The notes: generated from the letters alone by a model not told the origin. 64,000 nucleotides of DNA from Caulobacteraceae bacterium (GCA_009773335.1 WRPF01000002.1:130071-194070), one strand, 5' to 3'. Positions 17,186 through 26,072 are shown, counted from the first letter of the stretch. Program-made: numbers and translations.

Positions 17186-17662
17186 ATGAAGCGAGTGAGT
17201 GTTTCGTTGGTGGGAGTGCTCGCCGTGGCGCTGGTGGCTCAGGCGTGTTCGCGGCCGCCAGAAGAGAAGGGCGCCGAACACGCGGTGGAGAGCGCTGCCG
17301 ATGCGCGCGAACCGCTGCGGCTCGGCGGCCATGAGCGCGACCTTGTGCTCGCGGAAATGCGCCTGATGTTGGAATCGACCGAAGGCGTTGTCGCCGGCTT
17401 GGCGAGAAACGACAGCGCGGCGATCGAACAGGCGGCGGCGCGATCTGGTCGCCGCGCCCCCGGCACAATTGACCAAGAACTGCATGGGGTGCTGCCGGAA
17501 GACTTCCTCCGCATGGGAGAGGAAGCCCACGGGGGGTTCGACGAGATCGCGCAGATGGCGCGCGATGGAGCTAGCTCTGAGGCAATGACAGCTAGGCTTG
17601 GCGCCACGCTGCACGCCTGCACCAGCTGCCACGCGACATACCGCGTGGAGGTCACCGAATAG
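17186..17662 (+). CDS. cytochrome c-type (c'-like) lipoprotein
   Basis: 158 residues. N-terminal signal ending AQAC (possible lipobox), then a helical domain and a C-terminal heme c site CTSCH in ATLHACTSCHATYR. A single CxxCH close to the C terminus of a helical bundle is the cytochrome c' layout. Periplasmic electron carrier or gas-binding protein; partner unknown. Start at 17186 gives the best signal peptide; alternatives lie at 17162 (TTG) and 17171. It is divergent from the efflux operon across the palindrome and may share regulation. Confidence 0.8.
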   Translation: MKRVSVSLVGVLAVALVAQACSRPPEEKGAEHAVESAADAREPLRLGGHERDLVLAEMRLMLESTEGVVAGLARNDSAAIEQAAARSGRRAPGTIDQELHGVLPEDFLRMGEEAHGGFDEIAQMARDGASSEAMTARLGATLHACTSCHATYRVEVTE

Positions 17663-17680
17663 TTGAGGGCGCGGAAGATC

Positions 17681-18091
17681 ATGACAATTTCCAACAGCGT
17701 ATTGTGGTCGCGGGCTTTGGCGCTTGTGGCGGTCGTCTTCGGCGCTTTTACCCTCAAGGAGGGCGGCGATGTGCTGTTTGGCGAGGGCGCCGCCCGCGCG
17801 GCGGCTGGCGATTACGTGCCGTTCGTCTTGTGGTTCAATTTCCTGGCCGGCTTTGCCTATATCGCGGCGGGCGTCGGTCTCTGGTTGCGGCGGCACTGGG
17901 CTTGGCTCATGGCGGCGGCGATCTTCCTCGCCACTTTGGTGGTGTTTGCGACATTCGCGGCGCACATCCTTTTGGGCGGGCCGTACGAAGCGCGGACGCT
18001 TCTCGCCATGAGCCTGCGAACGATTGTCTGGGGCATCATCGCATGGTTCGCGCGTCAGCTACTGAGCAAAGCGACAGAGAGGGGTAAGTGA
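17681..18091 (+). CDS. small integral membrane protein
   Basis: 136 residues with four membrane helices (about 11-30, 47-67, 75-98, 105-127). Starts MTISNSVLWSRALALVAVVFGAFTLKEGGDVLF; upstream in-frame codons lack a ribosome-binding site. Its stop overlaps the ATG of the next gene (TGATG). No family recognised. Position after a cytochrome c suggests an envelope role. Confidence 0.6.
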   Translation: MTISNSVLWSRALALVAVVFGAFTLKEGGDVLFGEGAARAAAGDYVPFVLWFNFLAGFAYIAAGVGLWLRRHWAWLMAAAIFLATLVVFATFAAHILLGGPYEARTLLAMSLRTIVWGIIAWFARQLLSKATERGK

Positions 18092-19485
18092 TGCAAGTCA
18101 GCGTTCTCGGCGCCGCGCGGGAGGTCACTGGCTCTTGCTATCTGGTGGAAACCGATGAGGTTCGATTTCTGGTGGATTGCGGGATGTTTCAAGGCGGGCG
18201 TGAAGCCCCTGAACGCAATCGACGCCCGTTTCCGTTTCGCGCCGCCGACATCGACTTTGTCGTGTTGACGCATGCGCACATCGACCACTCTGGCCTCCTC
18301 CCCAAACTCACGCGTGATGGCTTTTCCGGCCCTATTCATTGCACCGCTGCGACCGCCGATCTGCTCGCGATCATGCTGCCCGACAGCGGTCACATCCAAG
18401 AGGGCGACGCCCGCCGCAAGGCCCGCGACCATCGCACGCGTGGGACGCCGGCAAGCAAACCGCTCTACACCCTTGAGGACGCCCAAGCGTGCCTGCAGCA
18501 AGTGCGGGCGCATGCCTATGGACAGGAATTGAAGGCCAATGCGGGCGTGCGCTGCGTTTTCCGTGATGCAGGGCACATCTTGGGCTCGGCAATACTCGAA
18601 GTGTGGGTAGAAGAGCGCGGACAAACCAAGAAACTCGTGTTCTCTGGCGATCTCGGTCAACCAGGCCGCCCGATCCTGCGCGAGCCGGAACGCATCGAAG
18701 AGGCGGATGTCGTTTTCATTGAATCGACTTATGGTGATCGATCGCACAAGGACATGTCCGCGACATTTGACGAGCTTGTCTCGGTGGTGGATCGCACGCT
18801 GCATCAGAAGCGCGGCAATGTTATCATCCCGGCCTTCGCGGTCGGCCGCACCCAGGAAATCATCTATTACCTGCACGATTTGACGCGCCAGGGCAGATTG
18901 GGCGGGCTGAAAATCTTCGTTGACTCGCCAATGGCGACCGAGGTGACCCACCTCACGATGCGCCACTTGGATCTGTTTGACGAGGACGCCAAGGACCTGG
19001 CCGCTTGGCGCGCCGCTGGAATTGGCCTTCCCGACATGCACTTCACCAGAAGCGTGGACGAGTCGATCTCGCTCAACCGGATCCAGTCCGGCGCGATCAT
19101 CATATCCGCCAGCGGCATGTGTGAAGCGGGGCGCATCAAGCATCATCTGCGCCATCGGCTTGGGCATGAGGAGCACACCGTGCTTATCGTCGGTTTTCAG
19201 GCGCGCGGGACGCTCGGGCGAAAGCTCGTCGATGGCGCCAAGGAGGTGCGAATTTTTGGAGAGCCGATTCCGGTGCGCGCGGAGATCGTCACCGTCGGCG
19301 GTCTTTCGGCTCATGCTGATCGCGGCGCTCTATTGCAATGGGCGAGGGGTTTTACACGTCCGCCGGCACAGGCCTACGTGGTGCACGGCGAGGAGAACGC
19401 CGCGCTCGCGTTGGCGGAAGGTTTGCGGGACGAGCTTGCCTGGCCGGCGCAGGTCCCGGAACAGGGGCAGACACTGACGATTTGA
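18091..19485 (+). CDS. beta-CASP metallo-beta-lactamase fold nuclease-like protein
   Basis: 464 residues. Metallo-beta-lactamase core with HAHIDH (H61, H63, D65, H66) in VVLTHAHIDHSGLLPKL, further ligand segments DAGHILGSA and SGDLGQPGRPI, and ESTYGDR. The beta-CASP insert shows PAFAVGRTQEIIYYL and SPMATEVT, then SASGMCEAGRIKHHL and GGLSAHADRGALLQW. This is the YSH1/CPSF-like RNA-processing family; bacterial members are exo/endoribonucleases. Cytosolic. GTG at 18088 is an alternative start, but ATG 18091 follows GAGAGGGG. Confidence 0.9.
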   Translation: MQVSVLGAAREVTGSCYLVETDEVRFLVDCGMFQGGREAPERNRRPFPFRAADIDFVVLTHAHIDHSGLLPKLTRDGFSGPIHCTAATADLLAIMLPDSGHIQEGDARRKARDHRTRGTPASKPLYTLEDAQACLQQVRAHAYGQELKANAGVRCVFRDAGHILGSAILEVWVEERGQTKKLVFSGDLGQPGRPILREPERIEEADVVFIESTYGDRSHKDMSATFDELVSVVDRTLHQKRGNVIIPAFAVGRTQEIIYYLHDLTRQGRLGGLKIFVDSPMATEVTHLTMRHLDLFDEDAKDLAAWRAAGIGLPDMHFTRSVDESISLNRIQSGAIIISASGMCEAGRIKHHLRHRLGHEEHTVLIVGFQARGTLGRKLVDGAKEVRIFGEPIPVRAEIVTVGGLSAHADRGALLQWARGFTRPPAQAYVVHGEENAALALAEGLRDELAWPAQVPEQGQTLTI

Positions 19486-19558
19486 AAAGCGATCGACCTG
19501 GCGCTGCTTGGGCGCAATCGCTCATGGCGCGGCGGTGACTTTCCGAAGAGGTAGGACT

Positions 19559-20431
19559 ATGGCGAACACGCGGCGTCCTGTGACGGGAAAAGAGCCAGAC
19601 GCGCCTTTGCCTCACCGCGAGGATAACCCGTGCGAACGCCTGGCGTTTGAGGACCTCGATCTTCTCAAGAGCGATGATCTGCGTGGGCTGCGCTTGCAAC
19701 TCGAGTTCCTCAAGCCAGAGCGTCAGCTGCGTAACGAGCGCATCGAGTCAACGATCGTGGTGTTCGGCAGCGCCCGATTGATGCCAGAGGGCGATGCGAG
19801 AGCGCTTTGCGCGCGGCTAGAAGAAAGCGTGCGTGAAAACCAGAACGATTCGGTGTTGGCGGGGGAGCTCGCTGTCGCTCGGCGTCGGCTTGCCTATTCA
19901 CGATATTATGACGAGGCGAAACGTTTCGCCGCCATCGTGTCGCGCCGATTTCAGATCGAACAGCGCCGTGATTTTGTGATCTCGACCGGCGGCGGGCCTG
20001 GCGCCATGGAGGCGGCTAATCGCGGCGCCGATGAGGCCGATGCCCGCAGTATCGGTTTCAATATCCGTTTGCCCCATGAGCAAGCGTCCAACCCGTTTAT
20101 CAGCCCGGAATTGTGCTTTCGCTTTCACTATTTCGCGTTGAGGAAGATGCATTTCCTGCTACGCGCCCGCGCCTTGGTCGCATTCCCGGGTGGGTATGGA
20201 ACTCTCGATGAAGTGTTCGAAGTATTGACACTCGTGCAGACGGGAAAAATCGAGCGCTTGCCCATCGTGTTCGTTGGCGCCCAATTCTGGCGGCGCGTCA
20301 TCGATTTCGACTTCCTTGTTAGCGAGGGCATGATCGATCAGCGCGACATGGATTTGTTTTCAGTCGTGGACACAGCTGAACAGGCCGTCGATGTGTTGTG
20401 CGAGTTTTATGGTGGTTCCCCACCCGAATAG
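19559..20431 (+). CDS. LOG-family protein (TIGR00730-like)
   Basis: 290 residues. The Rossmann-like LOG domain carries VFGSAR, STGGGPGAMEAANRGA and FPGGYGTLDEVFEVL (the PGGxGT motif). LOG proteins are nucleotide 5'-monophosphate phosphoribohydrolases, the enzymes that release cytokinin bases in plants. The N-terminal 70-residue extension is longer than in the short LOG type. Start ATG 19559 follows GAGGTAGG. The 3' end overlaps the boundary of the IS66 remnant on the opposite strand, so the last few residues may be altered. Confidence 0.85.
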   Translation: MANTRRPVTGKEPDAPLPHREDNPCERLAFEDLDLLKSDDLRGLRLQLEFLKPERQLRNERIESTIVVFGSARLMPEGDARALCARLEESVRENQNDSVLAGELAVARRRLAYSRYYDEAKRFAAIVSRRFQIEQRRDFVISTGGGPGAMEAANRGADEADARSIGFNIRLPHEQASNPFISPELCFRFHYFALRKMHFLLRARALVAFPGGYGTLDEVFEVLTLVQTGKIERLPIVFVGAQFWRRVIDFDFLVSEGMIDQRDMDLFSVVDTAEQAVDVLCEFYGGSPPE

Positions 20432-20643
20432 AACCGATCACCTGCGCCATCGGCCGGCGATGGCCAAATGCAGCGGCCGCGCTCAAGCAGCATGGGGAAG
20501 AGGCAAAGCCCTTGCCCATCCCACCGCAGCACTTTGAGAAGATCGTCGCGTCTGTCGCGAAACACGAACAGATGGCCTGTAAATGGATACTGCCTGATCT
20601 GATTTTGCGTGAGCGCCGCCAAGCCATCAAAGCCCTTGCACAT
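20407..20643 (-). pseudogene. IS66-family TnpB (Orf2) remnant
   Basis: The translation reads MCKGFDGLAALTQ then YPFTGHLFVFRDRRDDLLKVL, WDGQGLCLF and RGRCIWPSPADG, the core of IS66 Orf2. The usual N-terminal strand (VWLAGGHTDM) is cut by a TAG stop upstream, and the last ~15 residues are replaced by unrelated sequence. TnpC (the DDE transposase) is absent. Non-functional relic. Confidence 0.85.
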
Positions 20644-20738
20644 ATCGGTATGGCCGCCGGCGAGCTAAATGCGGGCGTCTTTCGGGCGCGGCGGCTGGCT
20701 CGGGATCATCGTGCTTCAAGCGTCCGTACGAGTGTGGC

Positions 20739-21055
20739 CAGTCAGCGTACATCCGTCTCATCGGCGGTGCGCACGCGAAGCCCGTCACGCAGCACAATCT
20801 CAGCAGACGCGCCAGCATATCCGGCGCCATTGGCGCGGGTTCTGGCGTTAGCGTTGGACCAGGAGGCGCTGCGAACAGCGCACCGGCGCGGGCCAGTTTG
20901 CGCCACGCGAATACTTGCGCCGGACGGATGCAGCGACGCACCGCCACATGACTGACGACTGCACCGAGCTCGTAGCTCTCGACGACGATCGCTGGCTTTT
21001 GCTCGAGGAACCAAGCGCGGCCCCGTTCGACGGTGATCACTTCGCTGGATTGCAT
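20739..21055 (-). pseudogene. IS66-family TnpA (Orf1) remnant, frameshifted
   Basis: From 21055 the frame reads QKPAIVVESYELGAVVSHVA and then RPAQVFAWRKLARAG, the helix-turn-helix of IS66 Orf1. Homology then shifts frame and continues as AEIVLRDGLRVRTADETDVR before a TGA. At least one frameshift and an internal stop, so decayed. Same orientation and order as tnpA-tnpB in IS66. Confidence 0.75.
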
Positions 21056-21256
21056 CGAGGCAGTTATCCGACTGATCGGATGTCTATCTCCGCCAAGAGA
21101 CGTAGGCCGCACAAGGTGCCGATCACCATGATCGGCAACTATGAATCATATCCATGCATGTATCCTAATATGTCGCACTTCGAATTGATCGTGCTCAATG
21201 GTGCATCGTAGACCAATTCCCATATGTATTTTCGGGGATTGGTATGGAGCAGAGCT

Positions 21257-21868
21257 ATGCACGCAATTCTCAAAAGCACCTGTGTTGCCGCCGCGATGGC
21301 GTTTATGACTGTCGCCCCTGCGTTCGCTCAGAGCGGTGGTGGCGCTGGCGGTCAAGGCGGTCCGCCTGTGACTTCGCCGGGCGTCAGTCGGCCGGACCGC
21401 GACCAGCTGCGTGATCAAGATCGTCTGCGCACGCCTGATCAGGGTCTGGATCAGGATCGCGAGCGCTTGCGCGACCAGGACCGTCTCTATCTCGGCGCAC
21501 AAGATCGTTTGCGTCAGTACGATCAGGACCGCGACGGGCGCATCAGCCAAGGAGAGTTCCGCCAATGGCACGAGAACGCGTTTAACGCGATCGACGGCGA
21601 CAATAGCGGAGGATTTTCGCTGCAGGAGTTCCAGCGCGTCCGCTTGGGCCCCGGCCCGCAGCGCTCGGCGCGCAGCCGTCAGCAAATCGAAGATCGGGCC
21701 CAGCTACGCAAGACCGAGCGCTTCCGTCTCATGGACGGCAACGGCGACCGCATGGTGACGCGCGCCGAATACATGAATTTCGGCGAGTTGAATTATCTCG
21801 ACGCCGACGCCAATGACGACGGTCGGCTTACTTTTCAGGAGCTGCAGCAATTCCATCGCGGCTGGTGA
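21257..21868 (+). CDS. exported EF-hand calcium-binding protein
   Basis: 203 residues. Sec signal peptide cleaved after AFAQ (about residue 25). A low-complexity Gln/Asp/Arg-rich stretch (about 45-88) repeats units such as RDQDRLR. Four EF-hand-like loops follow: DQDRDGRISQGE, DGDNSGGFSLQE, DGNGDRMVTRAE and DANDDGRLTFQE, arranged as two pairs. Loops 1, 2 and 4 have good Ca ligands; loop 3 has Met at position 7. Probably a periplasmic or secreted calcium-binding protein. Start at ATG 21257 after GGAGCAGAG. Confidence 0.85.
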   Translation: MHAILKSTCVAAAMAFMTVAPAFAQSGGGAGGQGGPPVTSPGVSRPDRDQLRDQDRLRTPDQGLDQDRERLRDQDRLYLGAQDRLRQYDQDRDGRISQGEFRQWHENAFNAIDGDNSGGFSLQEFQRVRLGPGPQRSARSRQQIEDRAQLRKTERFRLMDGNGDRMVTRAEYMNFGELNYLDADANDDGRLTFQELQQFHRGW

Positions 21869-21938
21869 TCGATAGAGCGCGCGCGGCTGAGCAGGCGCTC
21901 TGCCGCGCGTTTCTCTGATGTTCGAAAGGGCAATCCGA

Positions 21939-22681
21939 ATGGCTCCTCCCAACGGCGAGCGCAAAGTGCTTGTATGGGACATTTCCACGCGGCTCTTTCA
22001 CTGGAGTTTGTTGACGCTTGTCCTCGTCGCCTGGTTCACCGGCGAAGGCGAAGGAACGGAGGCGGCCTATCACCGCTATGCTGGCGAGGTGATCGCTGGG
22101 CTCTTGGTCTTCCGCCTCATCTGGGGCTTTATCGGCGGCGAACGCGCTCGCTTTGCCGAATTCGCCGCCGGCCTTCAGCAATTGTCGCGCATGTGCGCGA
22201 TCTTTTCTCACGCCAGCCCAAGCGTCATCTGGGGCATAACCCGCTGGGCGGCCTCGCCGTGTTTCTGATGCTGGCAACGGTTGCAGCCGTGGTCGTGACC
22301 GGCCTATTCAGCGGCGGGGAGGACAATCCCGGCCCGTTCGCGGGCCTCTGGTGCCTCGAACTCTCCGATGCGCATGAGATTCTGTTCCGCGTGTTGCAGG
22401 GCCTTGTCGTCGTGCACGTGTTGGGCGTGCTCGTTGAAACGCTGAAGGTCAAGGACGCGCTCGTGCCCGCGATGATCACCGGCGTCAAACGTCGTCGCAG
22501 TGATGAGCCAGGGGCGGACGCCAGTCGCGCGGCCCTGCCGTCGCTTCTGATCGCGCTCTTCCTTAGCGCGACCGTGGCCGCCTTGCTCATAAGCCAACCG
22601 CCCGCCCGGACGAAGAAGGGTGAGGCAGAGCAAGGTCATTCTGAAACGAATGAGGACCAACGCTCGGAGGACTCTGAATGA
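21939..22681 (+). pseudogene. cytochrome b561 family protein with apparent single-base deletion
   Basis: Starts MAPPNGERKVLVWDISTRLFHWSLL, with the first heme histidine in FHW and the YHRYAGEVIAGLLVFRLIWG second span. The frame breaks at 22172; the other frame supplies PSAIVAHVRDLFSRQPKRHLGHNPLGGLAVFLML, GLFSGGEDNPGP, DAHEILFRVLQGLVVVHVLGVL and a charged C terminus. One extra C at 22172-22173 would restore FAAGPSAIVAH exactly. Intact members are diheme quinol oxidising membrane proteins. The C-terminal half matches the truncated copy at 3539-4000. Confidence 0.8.
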
Positions 22682-22758
22682 AGTGGCCGGCCGCGCCGTG
22701 TTGATCGCCACGGCGCCCTGGGGATCTGCGAATGCGGGCGAAGGGGTGATCGCCGAGG

Positions 22759-23535
22759 TTACGGCGACACTACGAATGTCGTGCGATCAAGGCCCGTATT
22801 CCCGGTTGCGCGGTCGTAGGCGTAGACGACGATTTCGTACGCTCCCGGAGCCGAAATCGAAAGGTTGGCGGAAAACTGGCTGGCTGAACCTGCATACGAC
22901 ATCGCCTGTGATCCTGCGTCCTGCCCGTTCCGTTTCACGAGTGCGCGAACTTCGTAATTGGCGGCGTTCCAGACGCCGTCCGGCGTGATCGGGCAGCCGC
23001 ACATCATGGTGACGTTCGCGCGCAGGTCGATGGTTTGCCGGGCGCCGCGCAGCGACAGGTGCGCCGGCGGCGCGAGCACATCGACGACGAAGCCCGGAAT
23101 TTCAAGCAGCCATCCGTTCCCGTCGCGGATGTGGCGACCCGGGATGATCCACTGGCGCGCGGTGACGCGGGTCGAAGCTTGTGGCTGGGCGATCGGGCCC
23201 GTCGCCTCCACTTCGACGAGGCGTGGCGCGGTCAGGTCGAGGGTTGCGCGAAACGCAGCGGAGTCTGCGTTCGCCAGCACCGCGCGACGCCCGGCTGCGC
23301 GCATGATCTGATCGGTGTCACCGGTCGTTCCGCTGGTGACGCCTTGCGCAAGGATTTCGCCGGTGTCGGCGTCGCGCAGCACGATCCGCATGCCGCCCAT
23401 GCTTGTGCCGATAAACTTGGCATCGCGGCTGATCGTCCGGATCACGATTTCGGTCGGTTCGGCGAGGGCGTTGGGGGCGCCTACGAGCAGGATCGCGCCA
23501 AACGCAATGAGCAGACGGCTGAGCTGACGGATCAT
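22759..23535 (-). CDS. exported protein of unknown function
   Basis: 258 residues with a clear signal peptide (hydrophobic 9-22, cleavage after NALA). The mature part begins with TEIVIRTISRDAKFIGTSMGG. It then has a mainly beta region and a C-terminal Ig-like domain (about 175-258) with MMCGCPITPDG, a CGC pair that could bind metal or form a disulfide, and a closing GAYEIVVYAYDRATGNTG strand. AGGAG precedes the ATG. No family recognised. It converges with the b561 pseudogene and lies downstream of the persulfide dioxygenase gene on the same strand. Confidence 0.65.
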   Translation of the reverse strand: MIRQLSRLLIAFGAILLVGAPNALAEPTEIVIRTISRDAKFIGTSMGGMRIVLRDADTGEILAQGVTSGTTGDTDQIMRAAGRRAVLANADSAAFRATLDLTAPRLVEVEATGPIAQPQASTRVTARQWIIPGRHIRDGNGWLLEIPGFVVDVLAPPAHLSLRGARQTIDLRANVTMMCGCPITPDGVWNAANYEVRALVKRNGQDAGSQAMSYAGSASQFSANLSISAPGAYEIVVYAYDRATGNTGLDRTTFVVSP

Positions 23536-23585
23536 GCGTTCGTTCTCCTGTTCGGGGATTTGTCGCGATTTCGATGTGGACGAGC

Positions 23586-24449
23586 CTAGGCGCCTAGCCG
23601 GTTGATTGGCAATTTCAGATAGACGTGTCCGTCGCTCTCGGGTGATGGAAGGGTGCCGGCGCGGATGTTGACCTGCAGCGAAGGCAGAATGAGCAGCGGC
23701 GGCGCCAGGGTCGCGTCGCGCGCGTCGCGCATCCGCGTGAAGTCGTCTTCGCTGATCCCGTCATGCACATGGATATTGCGCGCGCGTTGTTCTGCAACGG
23801 TGGATTCCCAGGCAGGCGCCGTGCGCGACGGCGGGAGGTAATCGTGGCCGACGAAAATCCGCGTCTTCGAGGGAAGATCGAGAATCTTCCGTATGGATCG
23901 ATACAAGGTCGCGGCGTCGCCGCCCGGAAAGTCGGCGCGCGCCGTGCCATAATCTGGCATGAACATCGTATCGCCGACGAAGGCGGCGTCGCCGATGACA
24001 TAGGTGACACAGGCGGGCGTGTGACCCGGCGTGGCGATCACGCGCCCTGTGATCTCGCCAATTTTGAACTCCGCGTCGTCGCCGAAGAGGACGTCGAACG
24101 CTGCTCCGTCGAGGGTGACGTCGTTGGCGTGGAAAAGCGGACCGAACGCCTTCTGCACTTGTGTGATACGTGCGCCGATGCCGATTTTTGCGCCGGTCTT
24201 GGCGCGGACGTAGTCTGCGGCGGACAGGTGATCGGCGTGGGCGTGCGTATCGAGCGCCCATTCAATATGCAGCTTCTTCTCCCGCGCGACATCGAGAACC
24301 GCGTCGATGGATCTGGTCTCAAGGCGCGCCGCCTTGGGCTCGAAATCAAGGACCGGATCGATGATCGCCGCCGTCATGGTTGCAGGATCCCAGACCAGAT
24401 AGGTGACCGTGGCGGTCTGGGGATCAAAGAAAGCTTCAAGGGCGATCAT
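23586..24449 (-). CDS. blh: persulfide dioxygenase-like metallo-beta-lactamase (Blh/ETHE1 type)
   Basis: 287 residues. HxHxDH metal motif THAHADH (H69, H71, D73, H74), TPGHTPACVTY, VGDTMFMPDYGTARADFPGGDA and VGHDY are those of the ETHE1/Blh sulfur dioxygenases, which oxidise glutathione persulfide to sulfite with Fe(II). Divergent from a BigR-type repressor gene, the same pairing as blh-bigR in Agrobacterium and Xylella. Start at 24449 chosen because the preceding in-frame residues are not family-like. Confidence 0.9.
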   Translation of the reverse strand: MIALEAFFDPQTATVTYLVWDPATMTAAIIDPVLDFEPKAARLETRSIDAVLDVAREKKLHIEWALDTHAHADHLSAADYVRAKTGAKIGIGARITQVQKAFGPLFHANDVTLDGAAFDVLFGDDAEFKIGEITGRVIATPGHTPACVTYVIGDAAFVGDTMFMPDYGTARADFPGGDAATLYRSIRKILDLPSKTRIFVGHDYLPPSRTAPAWESTVAEQRARNIHVHDGISEDDFTRMRDARDATLAPPLLILPSLQVNIRAGTLPSPESDGHVYLKLPINRLGA

Positions 24450-24478
24450 GCTGGGCTCCGGTAGGCGAACTCGTCTCA

Positions 24479-24515
24479 TATATCATGTATTGCTAAATTA
24501 ACAAGTTACGATATA
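24479..24515. promoter_or_regulatory. AT-rich divergent promoter with inverted TATATC/GATATA arms
   Basis: In the 74-bp gap between blh and the ArsR-type gene, TATATC (24479-24484) and GATATA (24510-24515) flank an AT-rich centre. This fits the AT-rich operators reported for BigR proteins, but the symmetry is imperfect beyond six bases. Confidence 0.5.
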
Positions 24516-24523
24516 ATGCACTT

Positions 24524-24844
24524 ATGATGTCTGTTCCTGCCGAACTGTCTGTGCTGGAGAGCCGCGCCGCGTCGGCGGCGGCCTTGCTTAAGGCGTTGGC
24601 GAACGAGCGCCGACTGCTCATCCTGTGCAGGCTGGCTGCAGGTGAGGCCAGCGTGGGCGCGCTTCAGGCCCAACTCGGTCTGCCCCAGTCGGTGCTCTCT
24701 CAGCACCTCGCGGTGCTGCGCGAGGAAGGAATTCTGGCCACCCGCCGGCAATCCCAGGCGATATTCTATCGTATCGCCGACGCCTCCACGACGCGGCTGG
24801 TGTCGGTGCTCGCATCAATCTATTGCCCGGAAGCGGAACAATGA
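24524..24844 (+). CDS. bigR: ArsR-family persulfide-sensing repressor (BigR/SqrR-like)
   Basis: 106 residues. Winged helix-turn-helix with LLKALANERRLLILCRL and LPQSVLSQHLAVLREEGILATRRQSQAIFYRI. Two cysteines, C35 in the second helix and C101 near the C terminus, occupy the places of the redox pair that forms a tetrasulfide or disulfide in BigR and SqrR. It should repress the divergent blh and its own operon until sulfide or persulfide appears. Start may be 24524 or 24527. Confidence 0.88.
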   Translation: MMSVPAELSVLESRAASAAALLKALANERRLLILCRLAAGEASVGALQAQLGLPQSVLSQHLAVLREEGILATRRQSQAIFYRIADASTTRLVSVLASIYCPEAEQ

Positions 24845-25242
24845 CGGTACTCAGGACGATGGACGTGCAGACACTCGCTCGGCGCCTGGAGGTCGGGGCT
24901 GTCACACTCGTCGATGTCCGCGAGCGTCATGAGCATGCATCCGAGTGGATAGCCGGGGCGCTGTCGTGGCCGCTCTCCCGCATCGGACAGGCGCCGCCCG
25001 CGCTGCCAGCAGCGGGCGATCTCGTGTTTCACTGCAAGTCCGGCATGCGTACCGACGCCCACGGCGCGCGACTCGCGGCGCACGCGCGAGGAAACGGCTT
25101 TGTGCTTGTTGGCGGGATCGAAGCGTGGAAGCGCGCGGGCATGGCGGTGGAAAGGGGCGTCGCCAATGCGTCTGCGTCGGGAAAATCTGGCGGCGTCATG
25201 TCGGCAATAGTGCGGCTCTTCGGTTCGCGCGGCGAGTCATGA
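24841..25242 (+). CDS. single-domain rhodanese
   Basis: 133 residues. Rhodanese fold with VDVRERHEHASEWIAGA and active-site loop HCKSGMRT (C65), which takes up sulfane sulfur. Its ATG overlaps the bigR stop (ATGA) and its own stop overlaps the next ATG, so the three genes are tightly coupled. It probably moves persulfide sulfur in the detoxification path. Confidence 0.9.
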   Translation: MTVLRTMDVQTLARRLEVGAVTLVDVRERHEHASEWIAGALSWPLSRIGQAPPALPAAGDLVFHCKSGMRTDAHGARLAAHARGNGFVLVGGIEAWKRAGMAVERGVANASASGKSGGVMSAIVRLFGSRGES

Positions 25243-26030
25243 TCGAGATTGCGGCGGTGCAGGTGATCGTCACGCTGGCGAGCGGCGCGCTCGTCGGGTT
25301 GTTGCTTGCGGTCTTCGGCGGCGGCGGGTCCGTCCTTGCCGCGCCTCTTCTTCTTTACGCCGTGGGTGTTCGCGATCCGCACGTCGCCATCGGCACCTCA
25401 AGCGCGGCGGTGTCGGCGAATGCGGCGGTCAACCTCCTCGGCCATTGGCGCGGTAGACGCGTAAAATGGCCGTGCGCGTTGGCGTTCGCCACCGCCGGCC
25501 TTATCGGCTCATTCGCGGGATCCTCACTCGCCAAGACGATATCTGGAAATCACCTGCTTCTGGCGTTCGCGGTGGCCATGGCTGCAATCGCCGTGTCGAT
25601 GTTCCGTCGTCCCGGCAGCGAAGGCGATCCGGATGTGCACATCAACGCCGCGCTTATGGCGCGGTTGGTGCCGTTGGGGCTGCTTACCGGGTTCGCAGCG
25701 GGCTTCTTCGGAATCGGCGGCGGCTTTCTCATTGTGCCAGGCCTCATGCTCGCCACGGGTATGACGATGACGAATGCGACGGCCTCATCGCTCGTGTCTG
25801 TCGCGATCTTTGGCGCCGCCACGTCGTTGAACTATGCAGTGTCAGGGCTTGTGGACTGGCGCCTTGCAGCGCTGCTGCTTGCCGGCGGCGCTATTGGCGG
25901 TTTCGCCGGACTGATGATCGCCAAACGTCTCGCGACGCGCGCAATGGTGCTTCGGCGCGGATTTGCCGTTATGGTGCTGCTGGTCGCCGGGTATGTCGCG
26001 TGGCGCGCGATTGGGTCGCTTGTTAGATGA
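25239..26030 (+). CDS. TauE/SafE (TSUP) family permease
   Basis: 263 residues with about eight membrane helices in two repeats. Each half has a Gly-rich loop: VFGGGGSVLAAPLLLYAVG (about 23-41) and FFGIGGGFLIVPGLMLATGM (about 152-171). TSUP proteins move sulfite, thiosulfate or other sulfur anions; in bigR operons the family is thought to export sulfite made by Blh. Start ATG 25239 overlaps the rhodanese stop. Confidence 0.9.
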   Translation: MIEIAAVQVIVTLASGALVGLLLAVFGGGGSVLAAPLLLYAVGVRDPHVAIGTSSAAVSANAAVNLLGHWRGRRVKWPCALAFATAGLIGSFAGSSLAKTISGNHLLLAFAVAMAAIAVSMFRRPGSEGDPDVHINAALMARLVPLGLLTGFAAGFFGIGGGFLIVPGLMLATGMTMTNATASSLVSVAIFGAATSLNYAVSGLVDWRLAALLLAGGAIGGFAGLMIAKRLATRAMVLRRGFAVMVLLVAGYVAWRAIGSLVR

Positions 26031-26072
26031 GTATCCCAATTCAGGCGCCGCTAAGCACAGGGCATAGACTCT

